A DNA stretch of 64,000 bases, taken from contig CM057469.1 of NCBI GenBank assembly GCA_030035585.1, forward strand, positions 113,748,650 through 113,812,649. The letters are read 5' to 3'. This stretch comes from Dugong dugon. Taxonomy: Eukaryota > Chordata > Mammalia > Sirenia > Dugongidae. The translations under genes and the position numbers were made by a program. Positions 23,590 to 34,377 of this stretch are shown piece after piece (positions within the stretch are counted from its first letter, which is position 1; every line of letters begins with the position of its first letter). Under the pieces are notes generated by a model. The model was not told where the DNA came from and made no database searches. It saw only the letters and a program-made list of their open reading frames with translations.

Positions 23590-23600
23590 ATGAAAGTGTC

Positions 23601-24629
23601 ATCTAATGGAATCTTCAGAGTCCACCTGATTTTCAAATCACTTCATTTCAAGTTAACAAGTATTTGTTGAACACATTCTGCTAGTGCTCTTAGGTGCTGT
23701 GATTGTATTTTATATGACCTGTTCCTTGTACCAGGAGCACTCCATTTGGCAACACTAGATATGCAGACAAGATGGAGGAAAAAAACGATATAAAGTGATG
23801 TTTGCCAAATTATTGGAAATTCTACAGAGAGTGTGTTATACATTTGTGAAGCAGAGGGATTAGAAGAAAGCCAGTCTTTTCCTTTAATCGCTCTCCGTTT
23901 GGGAATGATGGTATTCTGTTGAGGATGCGCAATGCACGTTGTTAGATTAGTTGAATTTCAGAAAGGAGGCGGTTGGTTAGATCACGCTGCTGTCACTATT
24001 CCAATGAGACCGAAAGCAGCCCACGTGCTCTGAGAAGTTGAGATGAGGAGGCAAGTTTTGAGCTGAGTGTTGTTTAGAGTTTAGCGCGAGTTGATATTGA
24101 CTAATAGTACTATTTTCTACCATACTTTTTTAAATTTTTTTATTTTTTGAGAAAACTTAGCTCTCTGGAATTCAAACCTATGAAAGGGCAGAGAAAAAAA
24201 TGAGCTCATATAACAACTGTGGTGTTTCAAATTTCACTTCTACATCTAAAATAAAGGTAAGAGCTTACATGATAAGTGACAGTTATTTTTATTACTAACT
24301 CCATTGAGCATAACTTACATTAAATGGGAATCAATTTCAATTCTCTGAATATGCTCGTGGATTGTTTACACACTATGGTATACCCTATAGAATGAGTACA
24401 TGTCACTTTGCCAATTTTGCCAATTTTTAATCTGTGGTAAATATGCATGATATTAGATGTGATAAATGAAAAGAGAAGATGAGTGAGATGGAATCTTACA
24501 TTCTTAAATCTTATACTGTTAAAAATAAACACCAAAGACGCTGCCCTCTCTATAGCAATTTACACTTTCAATTAATACAAGTAGGAGGTAGACTTTATGC
24601 AAAGAGTAGTTTTTAAGTCTTTAGCTGGG
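23601..24629. other. Single-copy-looking noncoding DNA
   Basis: 23660-23780 weakly resembles an L2 3' end (tatttgttgaacacattctg). The rest is unassigned. A CACGTG E-box lies near 24021. Confidence 0.35.
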
Positions 24630-25010
24630 TTATGGCCCCCCACACGCCATATATAAATGCTCATTGCACACATTCCAGCTAGTAATTTGCTTTTTGGACT
24701 CTCTTCCTTGAGTCCCACCCTCGTTCCTGCTTAGCCAATGAATAACAGCCGTGCCATTGGCCATTGATTCGGCAGAGGGAGAAAGTGCCACACATGCTTT
24801 CCATATCGGTAGAATTAATCCATCAAAAGCGCAAACAATCCAAATATGGAATACTCTATGTAGAAAAAAAATTATTAATTTCCTTATTTTTCCAAATGTA
24901 AACTTCCACCCCTAACAAGATGGCTCAGATTTGCTCCTTTGTTTGCAGCCTCTTTCAGGGTTTCTCATTAAAAAATGGAATGAAGAATGAGAGAGTACAT
25001 ATGAATGACT
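24630..25010. promoter_or_regulatory. Candidate regulatory element (CArG-like, paired CCAAT)
   Basis: This is a less AT-rich, repeat-free island. It contains a CArG-like CCATATATAA at 24647-24656, CCAAT at 24735-24739, and an inverted CCAAT (ATTGG) at 24756-24760 within 'gtgccattggccattgattc'. An AT-rich stretch and 'caagatggctcagatttgc' follow. No frame of note is present. The motif grouping suggests a conserved enhancer or promoter, but there is no CpG island and no direct evidence of activity. Confidence 0.3.
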
Positions 25011-25984
25011 GAACCCGTTCTACTATAAGAAAATTTAGACAAGAGAAATGTGATAGCTTTAGACATGCTCTCTTCTTTTATAAATAAATATTCTTTTGTA
25101 TTTATTTTAAAGACTGTCTACTGAGACTTACGTATATCTTGTGATACTCTGGGTTGTTGGTGCTTTTTAAGCCTGTATAAAAATAAAATGAAATACATTT
25201 TTCTTATATAAGGACTATGCATTTACTTTTAAATGTATAGAGATGGCTCAACTAAATAAGTTCTTTTTCTTTTTTTTCTTTTCTCTAAAATCTTTGCAAT
25301 TAGAAATCTTTAAATAGACTGTTTTCTGACACTTAAAGCCTTTTTGGAAATTATTGGGTTTTATAGCATTATATGACACAATAAGACAAATAACCATTGA
25401 AATAATTTCCCCTTGCAGGCTGGAAGTCAAAATTTCCCATCTATAGAAAAAGGTAATTTCAAAACACTCAGAAAATTGTGGGCAGTTGTCAAAATAATTT
25501 AATTAATGTCCTCTATTCAAACTGGAACTAGTGTTTTTATTTTTAATACTTATGTAAGTTTTCTGAGAAAATATCTTTCTGAGATATGGCAACTTACAGA
25601 AGACACCTACTAGATCTTAAATGAACAAATATGTGCTATAAGATGTATAGGATTCTTATAGTGTTACTTGTAATTTTTGCACACATTCTATGCACTGTTT
25701 AGCACTGAAAATGCCTTGAGAGAGTGGTTTTCCCAGAATCAGAACCTAGTTTATATAAGAATGAACATTTTGATTAAGTTGGCTTCACAAATCAGTAGAA
25801 AAAGGAAGATTTGTGAAGAAATGATGTTGAAAAATTGGTTAACTATATAGGGTTGAAGAAATGTGAGACTCTTATCTAGCTCCTTACACCAAAATGAATA
25901 ATTTAATAATTAAAATGTAAAACTAAAAATTATGATGAAATATAAGCAAATCTTTGCACACCTCAAGCTGGGAAAGAACTTTAA
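25011..25984. other. AT-rich noncoding DNA
   Basis: No gene or repeat family is recognised. Confidence 0.4.
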
Positions 25985-26630
25985 CAATTTACCCAATAAA
26001 TGTATACGGGGCTAGGGGATTTGTCTAGATGCTGGGGACACAGAAGTGAGCAAAACTGTACAAATGCCTACCCTTGCGGAACTTACTTTCTAGTAGGGGA
26101 AGAAAGAAAAAAAAATAAACATATAAATTTTAACTTACAATAAACCCATTGCTGTCAAGTCGATTCCAACTCATAGTGACCCAATAAGACAGAGTAGAAC
26201 CGCCTCAGAGTTCTTCCAAGGAACTGATGGTAGATTTGAATTCCAACCTTTTAGTTAGCAGCTGAGTTCTCAACCACAGCACCACCAGGGCCCCTATAAT
26301 TTATAATAGTAGATGACAAGCACTATGGATTGGAAGCTATGGAGTATAAGGTGTGGATGGTTTAAGAGTTGCAGATTAACTGGCCATGGTAAGCCTCATG
26401 GAGAAGGTGATATTTGAATAAAGACTTGAAGGAGATGAGGAATAAATCATGCAGACTCCTGGGGATGGGGATTATAGAGAAGGGAGCCTGAGCTGAAACT
26501 TTCCCTCGGCGGGGGACACAGCTAATGCAAGGAACTAAGGTGAGTCTATGACTGGTACATTCAAAAAACAAGGAAGCTAGTATAGCTGGAAGGAATGGGA
26601 GAGTTAATAGGAATACTGGTAAAACCATTC
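25985..26630 (+). mobile_element. L2-type LINE 3' region, split by an AfroSINE
   Basis: The first part (about 26010-26110) reads like the L2 3' end: 'gatgctggggacacagaagt', 'gagcaaaactgtac', 'ggaacttactttctagtagg'. After the SINE the element resumes in the same order with 'ggagaaggtgatatttgaat', 'aagacttgaaggagatgagg' and 'aactaaggtg'. Ancient and diverged, noncoding. The 88-codon minus-strand frame at 26362-26628 is an antisense shadow. Confidence 0.7.
26141..26294 (-). mobile_element. AfroSINE, short form
   Basis: Tail first on the + strand (aaacccattgctgtcaagtc), then 'gacagagtagaaccgc', then the reversed head 'aaccacagcaccaccagggc'. The internal long-form block is absent. Inserted in the L2 relic. 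Confidence 0.92.
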
Positions 26631-26639
26631 AAAGAGTTG

Positions 26640-27239
26640 ATAAATTTGATTACATAAAGATTTACAACTTCTTAACATTAAAAAATAAATAAAATTGAAA
26701 GACAAAAGATAAATTGGGGTGAAGTATTTGGGAAAATATAACAAAAAGATCATCCACTAGATAGCAATATCTATGAGAGCAATAACATTTCTTTGTTTAC
26801 TGCAGAATCTCCAGGGCTTAGAACAATGTCTTTTGTGTGATGCCTATTCTAAATCAAAACTGAGTGGTGTTTATTAACTTAAGATATGCCAGAAGAGGTG
26901 TACAGTGTGGAATATTCACATACATTTTTTGTAGGTGTAGAATGTACATGCTTTAAAAAGTTTTGAATAGCAGTATGTATCACATCTTAACACTTCATGC
27001 TATTTCATTTAATCATTATCTCTATTCCAGTATCTTGTTTAATTTTTTCAAAGCAATCGTCATTCCTAAAATTACATTACATAAGTATTTTATCATACGT
27101 ATTTTATAAGACAGCGGTTTTGTGTTGTTCTTTACTGTATGCCCAATCATAGAAGAATTGCTGGCACATAATAGCTTTCTATAAACATTTCTGGAATAAA
27201 TGCATGAATAATTGCACTTCTCCCCAGTAATCCAGCGGA
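26640..27239. other. Noncoding with old LINE/SINE end fragments
   Basis: 26790-26860 and 27140-27225 have the ending typical of old mammalian L2 or MIR elements (the second contains 'gctggcacataatagctttc' and 'ggaataaatgcatgaat'). Boundaries are not clear. Confidence 0.4.
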
Positions 27240-27475
27240 AATGTTCGGGTGTATAGTCAAAGATTTATGTACAAGGATGTCCATTTCAGCATCATTTAAA
27301 ATAATAAAAAATTGGAACACCTTACATTTACAAAATCAAGGTGATGCTTAAAAACTGTGGCATATTCACTTGATGGACTATCATACAGGAATTAATCATC
27401 TGTGCCAAGAATATTTAATATTATGGGAAAATGCTCACAGTATGTTAAATAAAAGTGGTATGATCCTAAATCCCA
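27240..27475 (+). mobile_element. Old L1 (L1M/L1ME-type) 3' fragment
   Basis: It follows the familiar pattern 'aaggatgtccatttcagcat', then 'ataataaaaaattggaacac', then a 'gatggactatcatacaggaa' segment and 'gggaaaatgctcacagtatg'. No coding potential is left. Subfamily undetermined. Confidence 0.65.
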
Positions 27476-28140
27476 TGACATTCAATTAACACGTGCTGAA
27501 TTGAGTCATGTATTAGCAGACGTTGATCAGAAGTACTGAATTTTAGAATTGTGAGAGACCTAAAAATACGTCTAATGCGGACATTTTTCAACTTTTCTTT
27601 TATACTTTTGTAAGTCAATTCTCCTACTTAAAAGAACTTTTAAGTAGAAACCCAAGGAGAAAAATCATATTTTAAATGAGGCTTCTATAATTTGGAAAAG
27701 ACAAAGTGGGAAGATGGTGTGGAAAGGGCTAGTGTTCTAATTGCTGCAACATTCAGCTCCACTTTGCTGCCCATGGGAGTTCCAGGGAAAAAAAACCTTT
27801 ACAGCTTTTAGGACGCCCCTAAGTATAATAAAAAAAAAAAAAGAAGGCTCTAGTTTATAGTGATATAGAAAGAAGACACTGAAGCCCAAAAATGTCAGGT
27901 CACTGGCTATGTGTCTAGTTAGAAGAAATCTGGGATGAGAAAACAATTTCTTTGATCCTATTTGAATACTCTTTTACTATCCCTCTCCAGTGTTGACGGA
28001 TAGTTTCAAGGTCACCAAAACTCACCCATCCTCCCTGTGCACACTTTCGTTGCTCCTGGCAGGAATTGAGGTGATAGGAATAGAGACCGTATGCATAAGC
28101 GAATGAGACACACTCGGGGTGATTTGAAGAGTGTCCTTTT
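27476..28140. other. Noncoding, nothing recognised
   Basis: Contains an A run at about 27829-27842. No gene or family is supported. Confidence 0.4.
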
Positions 28141-28227
28141 TTCTTTTAATTGCTGCTTTACAAATTACCATACAAAATACAAATGTATTACCTTATAGTT
28201 TGCTAGTTAAAATTTCCAGCAGGCTAC

Positions 28228-28380
28228 TAAAACCCGTTGCCATAAAGTCTGACTCATAGCGATCCTATAGGACAAAGTAGAACTGCCCCATAGGGTTTCC
28301 AAAGAGCCCCCGATGGATTTGAACTGCCAACCTTTTGGTTAACAGCCATAGCTCTTAACCGCTATGCCACCAGGATTTCC
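28228..28380 (-). mobile_element. AfroSINE, short form (nested)
   Basis: 'aaaacccgttgccataaagt', 'ggacaaagtagaactgcccc', reversed head 'taaccgctatgccaccagga'. Short form without the internal block. Inserted in the old LTR. Confidence 0.92.
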
Positions 28381-28663
28381 AATAGGGTGCTGGCCGGGCT
28401 AAAATCAAGGTGCAAGCAGAGCTGCATTTCTTTCTAGAGGCTCTACAGGAGAAACCATTTCCTTGTTTTATTTATTTTTCTCCCAGTTTCTAGAGGCAGC
28501 CCACATTTCTTGCATCCTTTGGCTCATAACCCCCTTTCTTCATTTTCAAAGTCAGTAGCATAGCTTCTCTGACCGTTCTTCCACCGTCACATCTCTTCTT
28601 CTTCCTCCCTCTTCTGCATTTAAAGACTTTTGTGACTACATTTGGCTCGTCCAGATATCCAGA

Positions 28664-29384
28664 ATGTTGTTGTTGTTAAGTGCCATCAAGTTGGTTCCAA
28701 CTCATAGTGACCCTGTGTACAACAGAATGAAACACTGCCTGGTCCTGCGCCATCCTCACTACCATTGCTACGTTTGAACCGATCGTTGCAGCCATTGTGC
28801 CAATCCATCTCATTGAGGGTCTTCTTCTTTCTCATTGACCCTCTACTTTACCAAGCATAATGTCTTTCTTGAGGGACTTGTCCCTCCTGATAATGTCCAA
28901 AGTACTTAAGATGAAGTCTCACCATCGTCCCTTCTAAGGAGCATTCTGGTTGTACTTCTTCCAAGACAGAGTTGTTCATTCTTCTGACAGTCTGTGGCAT
29001 ATTCAACATTCTTTGCCAACACCATAATTCAAAGGCATCAATTTTTCTTCGGTGTTCCTTACTCATTCTCCAGATTTTGCATGCATAAGAGACAACTGAA
29101 AAGACCATGGCTTGGGTCAAGCACACGTTAATCTTCAAAGTGGTGTCTTTGCTTTTTAACACTTTAAAGAGGTCTTTTGCAGCAGATTTGCCGAATGTAA
29201 TACGTGGTTTGATTTCCTGACTGCTGCTTCCATGGGCTTTGATCGTGGATCCAAGAAAAATGAAATCCTTGACAATTTCAGTATTTTCTCTGTTTTCTTT
29301 ATGTTAAGGTGTGATCCATACTGACGGCTGTGGTCTTGACCTTCATCAGTAAGTGCTTTAAATCCTCTTCACTAAATTAAGCAA
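28664..29384 (-). mobile_element. RTE-clade LINE, 3' fragment (nested)
   Basis: The + strand begins with the reversed 3' end (gttgttgttgttaagtgcc, then 'tggttccaactcatagtgac') and passes back through the C-terminal region. A 104-codon frame at 28848-29162 still reads as the RTE C-terminus, with the pattern Asp-Ala-Phe-Glu-Leu-Trp-Cys-Trp-Gln-Arg. The copy ends near 29384, before the YADD region. Only the 3' quarter of the element is present. Confidence 0.88.
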
Positions 29385-29441
29385 CCTTAATTGCATCGAT
29401 AACCTTAATTCCCCTTTGTCATATAACCAGCGTATTCATGA

Positions 29442-30006
29442 TGTAGTGGATTGAACTGTGTCCCCAAAAAATATGTGCATCAATTTGGCTAGGCCATGAT
29501 TCCCAGTATTGTGTGATTGTCCACCATTTTGCCATTTGATGTGATTTTCCTATGTGTAAATCCTAATCTCTGCCTGTCGTCAATGAGGCAAGATTAGATT
29601 CTGTTAAGGAGGATTAGGTTGTGATGTAACACCCTTGCTCAGGTCGCATCCCTGATCCAGTGTAAGGGGAGTTTCCCTGGGGTGTGGCCTGAACCACCTT
29701 TCATCTTACAAGAGATAAAAGGCGAGGGAAGAGAGCAGAGAGTGGAGGACCTCATGCCACCAAGAAAGTGTGCCAGGAGCCAAGTGTGCCCTTTGGACCC
29801 AGGGTTTCTGCATGGAGAATCTCCTAGACCAGAGGAAGATTGACAACAAGTACCTTCCTCCAGAGCCGACAGAGAAAGCCTCCCTCTGGAGAAGACACCC
29901 TGAGTTTGGACTTCCAGCCTCTTTTACTGTGAGGAAATAAATTTCTCTTTGTTAAGGCCATCCACTTGTGTTATTTCTGTTATATAGGCACTAGACAACT
30001 AAAACA
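29442..30006 (+). mobile_element. MaLR-like solo LTR (nested)
   Basis: 565 bases running from TG (tgtagtggattgaactgtg) to CA (caactaaaaca). There is a polyadenylation signal in 'gaggaaataaatttctcttt', and the flanks are candidate 5-base target duplications with one mismatch (catga at 29437-29441, catgg at 30007-30011). The internal text (agattagattctgttaagg, then 'aagtgtgccaggagcc') fits an ERVL-MaLR type LTR. No gag or pol follows, so it is solitary. It sits inside the older LTR. Confidence 0.75.
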
Positions 30007-30067
30007 CATGGGTTCCAGAGATTAGGACATGGACATTTTTAAGGGACAATTATTCTGCCTACTGTGA

Positions 30068-30944
30068 CAAACATTTAAGATACTTTCCTCAGAATTTTTG
30101 CCTTCTTTTTCGTATCCTGCACCCACACACATACTCACACACATACGTTACAGAGTCTTTTCTGTAATGCAAGAGATTTTTAGATATCTAATTCCTCTGG
30201 CAAAAGTAGAAAGAAAAAATGTAAAAGTGTGAATTTTATTTAAGGGAAATAATACATTGGAAGCACACTTAACAAATTTCTATTTAATTGACTCACATAA
30301 TTAATGGTCAGTCTCCAAGTCTCTTTTAAAATATACTATCTTCTACAGCACCCTGACATCTATGGATACACCCCAGCAGAGCTATAAACAAGCCAGGAGT
30401 CTTCAAGTTTCTTCCTGTGTAATCAAACTTTCTTAACTTTAATTAGTCAGTTTGTTGATTAATTAACCAGTTTCTATCCAGGCAAGTTTGAGAGATTGTA
30501 ATGTATTTTCAGCCATTATCCACATTAATACACTAGCAAACATTTGTGTATCTGATCACCTCACCTTCACCAGAGGCTCATGGAGAATAGAATTTGAAGC
30601 AAGTGGATTTTCATGACAAAGGCGAATCTAGAAAGTTTGGAATTTGGGGGAGGAATGGGAATATGGTAGCAATGAATATGGGCCTCATAGGACCAGGGGC
30701 TATAATGAGGCCCCCAGGGATAGCACAAGAAGACAGTCCCGGAATGAGATTTGGGTCACTTAGTAAACTTTGCCTATTTTAAATTTTACCTGGGCTTGCC
30801 CTCTTTATTAAGTTCTTCTGTTATTAAACATTAATTTATTTTTCATTGAGTACTTATATAGACTCAAACTAGTTTTTAAATATTCTATTCAGTTAAGCAC
30901 TAGCTAGATTTCCCTGGTGCATTTTAAAAATGTTATCATGTGTA
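30068..30944. other. Noncoding, nothing recognised
   Basis: AT-rich, with a short CA-rich stretch at 30120-30150. A 62-codon frame at 30594-30782 shows no family features. Confidence 0.4.
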
Positions 30945-32355
30945 CAACTTATTGACAGCGATTACAATAATCCCTGTAAAAAGCTGAATTGGCAAATTAT
31001 GTGATAGATGTACATACAACAATGCAAAAAAAAAAAAAAGGGTAGTTTCTGAGGCTGCTTACATACAACCAAACACCTTATGGAATTTTGTTCCTTGTTT
31101 TGGAGGTTAAGGATCATGATTTCATGGGACATCCCAGTTAATTGGCCTAATAATGTGTTAGTGCTTCTGTTCTGTCTCCTAGTTCGTTGCATAGTGCCTG
31201 GGGTCTTAAAAGCTTGCAAGTAGCCATGCAAGACACAAGAATTGATCTCTATTCACCTGAAGAGACAGAGGAAGAAGTAGAATCAGGAATAGGAAGAGGA
31301 TATGGAATGCATGGCTAATTACTTCTATGAACAACTGCCTGCTTTGCCATGAGATCAGAAGAACTGGATGGTGCTAGGCTACACTTACTGAACATTTTGA
31401 TCAAAGATTCCAAAGAAGAATTCTGATCAAAAGGGGGAAAATGCAAAACAGAATTTAAAATTCTAAAGGATTCCAGACTTTCTGGAACCACGGAGGATAT
31501 GATGGTTTAGGTTGTATGTCATCTTGGCTAGGCCATGATTCTCAGTGGTTTAACAGTTATGATGTAGTTTGTTAGCTATGTAATAATCTCCATGATGAGA
31601 TCTGTTATAAGCAGTCAATCAGTTGAAAGGGATTTTCCTTGGGAGTGTAGCCTGCATCCAATATAGGTGGACTTACTGGCAAAGCTCATTGGCTCTTGCT
31701 CGCTCTGGATCCTACAGCTGGCTCCTTTTCTTCTGACCTCTGGTTCTTGGGACTTGAGCTAGCAGATTACCAGCCAGTCTTGGGATTCATCAGCCTCCAC
31801 AGCCTGTGAGCAAAAGGCCTGCTCTCTAATCTGTAGATAGTGTGTTCACCAGTGATCAGGAGAAGCCTCCAGCCTGACCCATGGACTTGGGACTTTCCAG
31901 CTTCTACAACTGCATGAGCCATTTCCTTGAAATAAATCTCTCTGTCTATATATATATTTACACACTTCACTGGTTGGTTTTGCATCTCTAGACAACTTAG
32001 CCTAAGACAGAGGGTAAATGAAGCACTGAAACTATGTCCCTGAGATAATATTTAAACCTTAAACCAAAAATAAAACCAAACAATAGTTCAGCTTAACTAA
32101 TAAAAAAGTTCTGCCTCGATCGTTATGCTCTTTTAAGAACTATCTGTATGGGATCAAATTGACAAAAGCAACTCTAAAGATTAGAAAGGAACTTTGGGGG
32201 GCAGTGAGTTTATGTCAGTGAAGGAGGATCAACTCAGAATAGAAGGGTGAGAATGATTGCACAACTCTAAGAATGTAATCAATGTCACTAAACTGTATAT
32301 GTAGAAAACGTTAGTGTATATTCTCAACAATAAAAAATAAACTTTAGAAAAAAAT
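30945..32355 (+). mobile_element. L1 3' UTR copy, split by an LTR
   Basis: 30945-31499 is the reverse complement of the same element at about 37685-38080: shared blocks include 'agctttttacag', the A run, 'ggagg' to 'catgatttcatgggacatcc', and 'gcatggctaattac'. It resumes at 32010 (accctgaa-like 'gcactgaaactatgtccctg') and ends near 32300-32350 with 'aatgtcactaaactgtatat' and 'tattctcaacaataaaaa', an L1-type terminus. The copy is 5'-truncated to the 3' UTR. The strand was set by this terminus and the A-rich end. The 89-codon minus-strand frame at 30962-31231 is not coding. Confidence 0.75.
31500..32009 (+). mobile_element. Solo LTR inserted in the L1 3' UTR
   Basis: 510 bases from TG (tgatggtttaggttgtatg) to CA (cttagcctaagaca). 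It has a polyadenylation signal in 'ccttgaaataaatctctctg' and text such as 'ccttgggagtgtagcctgca'. Flanking candidate target duplication: gaggata (31493-31499) and gagggta (32010-32016), 7 bases with one mismatch. The family looks like an ERVL-MaLR-type LTR but is different from the one at 29442. No internal retroviral genes are present. Confidence 0.7.
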
Positions 32356-32746
32356 TAACATGTTTAATTGAGTTCTCACCATTTCTTAGTGTATCTTAAT
32401 TAGTTCTCTTTCCAGGGACTCTGAGTGACTTTTTTTTTTTTTTTTTTTTTACTATAATAAAGTAATAAATTGAGTGGGTCAAGATTAATGTAGTTTTAAA
32501 CTGTCAATCAAATTCTACAGCTTCGCAGCTTATTAGCATATGTTGAACTGGTTCACTTAATCTTTCAACCAGATTTCATTAAAACTACAAAAGCTTTTTA
32601 TCTAAGATTGATAATGTTTGTTGATGACGTTGTCTAGGGAAATTAGGGCTTTGAACGGTAGTCATTAACCTCATATTTCTGTAACTGGGATAAGTCAAAA
32701 GGACAAAATCCATAAAGTATTTTAACTACTCATAATTGATAGAAAA
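32356..32746. other. Noncoding with a T21 run
   Basis: A T run spans 32430-32450. Otherwise nothing is recognised. Confidence 0.5.
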
Positions 32747-32944
32747 GGAGCCCTGTTGACACAATGGTTATGATCTTGGCTGATAACCAAAAGGTTGGCA
32801 GTTCGAACCCACCTCAGGAGAAACACCTTGTGATCTCCTTCCATAAAGATTAAAGCTAAGAAAACACAACAAGGCAGTTCTAGTCTGTCACGTGGGGTGG
32901 CTATCAGTTGACACTGACTCAATGGCACATAGCAACAACAACAA
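32747..32944 (+). mobile_element. AfroSINE, long form
   Basis: Head 'ggagccctgttgacacaatg', B-box region 'ggttggcagttcgaaccc', long-form block 'caggagaaacaccttgtgat' and 'cttccataaagatta', tail 'tgacactgactcaatggca' with CAACAACAACAA end. Confidence 0.92.
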
Positions 32945-33059
32945 TTGCAGGAAGGAGATGTTGCATCTCTAGATCAAAATTGGTCAAAATTATTGTGCAG
33001 TATTTTTAAACTCAGTAGTAGACAGAAGTTTCCAGCAATAAAAACTATGTAAAAAAAAA

Positions 33060-33225
33060 AGGAATGAGCTGCCTAATGATGTCAATGAGCTCATCATTGC
33101 TGGAGCTTTAAACACTGGGGCTAGGTAGCCACCTGTTTAGGATGTTGTACACAAGATTCAAGCAGGCAAAAAAAGAATTGACTGAATACTTCTAAGTTTC
33201 TTTCAACCCTGATTGTTTACGATTT
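33060..33225 (+). mobile_element. Ancient L3/CR1-type LINE 3' relic
   Basis: The order 'gaatgagctgcctaatgatg', 'aggtagccacctgtttagga', 'gttgtacacaagattcaagc' and 'tttctttcaaccctgatt' follows the conserved 3' end of mammalian CR1/L3 elements. Heavily diverged. Confidence 0.45.
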
Positions 33226-34102
33226 TATTTAACTACAGGGAGTTCCAGTGTGGAAATTGTTATTCCTTTATAAGCTATGTGATGAAGATCAGTGCTTCGG
33301 TTGCCAAATATTTTGTATGTATTTACCACTTTGTGTAAGCCAGGATAGAAAAGAAGCCATACAGATTTTATTACATAGTTAAATTATAACTTGATTCATT
33401 GAGTAGCATTATTTTTTTCCTAAGAATATAGAAATTACAGCTACACTGACATCAGATTTGATTCAGAGATTGTTGCTCAAGGAGGAATACCATCAGTGAT
33501 AACTTACTCACTCCCAGATGGCTTCCCAAATACTTTCTAGTAGCCAGACAACGAATTCTTACAATTAGATAGGGCTTATCCATATACTAGATGCTTGCCT
33601 TATATTTTCTAATCACATATATAATTGCTATAACATTTTTGTAATGAAAAATAATCTGTATCCCCTTCCTGCAAGCTTGAGAACTGTAACTGGCTGAAAT
33701 ATTGTACATCTCTCATAAGTGTTAGTGTAAATCTTTGTGAGGTATTGAAAACTCTAAGTACCACTAAGTGAGCCATTTTCTTAGATCTGAAGAAGAGAGT
33801 CTATGTCAGTGTCTTGGAGGCTGTTAGGGCAGAGAAAAAAAACACTGGCTTGAAGTCAAGAAACTCATACTCAAACTCCATAGGCTCTTAGCAAATTTTG
33901 TGACCTGCAGCAACCTCAAATGTCACATAAAAAAAAAAAAAAGTCCCCACTTGCCAAAAGTGCTTTAAAAAAGCGTCATTCTTAAATCCCTGTTATTAGA
34001 GGTAAATAATTCTGTTTCTCCTTACATTGTTGTTGGGACTTTATAATGTTCTCTTTGCGTCACTGATGAGACGACCCTTAAAAAGAGCCTAATGCTTTCA
34101 CC
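33226..34102. other. Noncoding; possible MIR fragment
   Basis: 33835-33925 resembles a diverged MIR (actggcttgaagtcaagaa, then 'ttgtgacctgcagcaacctc'). The rest is unassigned. Confidence 0.4.
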
Positions 34103-34260
34103 GGGAGCCCTGGTGTCACAGTGGTTAAGAGCTACAGCTGCTAACCAAACAGGTCAGCAGTTCAAATACACCAGCTGCTCCTTGGAAACCTGATGGGTCA
34201 GTCCTACACTGCTCTACAGGGTTGCTTTGAGTCGGAATCTACACGAGGGCGCACAACAAT
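34103..34260 (+). mobile_element. AfroSINE, short form
   Basis: Head 'ggagccctggtgtcacagtg', then 'cagctgctccttggaaacct' with no internal block, then the tail 'ttgagtcggaatctacacga'. Confidence 0.92.
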
Positions 34261-34377
34261 GGCAGAACAATGCCTTCAAGGATAGAAATAATGTCAGATT
34301 CTATAGTTAACCACTTTAAACAATAACTTTGTGGCTCTGAACCGTCCTGGGCAATTCAATGGCACAAAGATGGTGGT

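Larger units (their letters stand above)
28141..30067 (-). mobile_element. Old LTR (MaLR-like) carrying three nested insertions
   Basis: Four pieces of one minus-strand LTR remain in order: 28141-28227 (tttacaaattaccatacaaa), 28381-28663 (gctaaaatcaaggtgcaagc, then 'ctagaggcagcccacatttc'), about 29385-29441 (caaccttaattgcatcgata, then 'attcccctttgtcatataac') and 30007-30067 (gagattaggacatggacatt, then 'attattctgcctactgtg'). The gaps are filled by an AfroSINE, an RTE fragment and a younger LTR. The family name is from memory of this common mammalian LTR pattern. It has no coding content. Confidence 0.65.
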
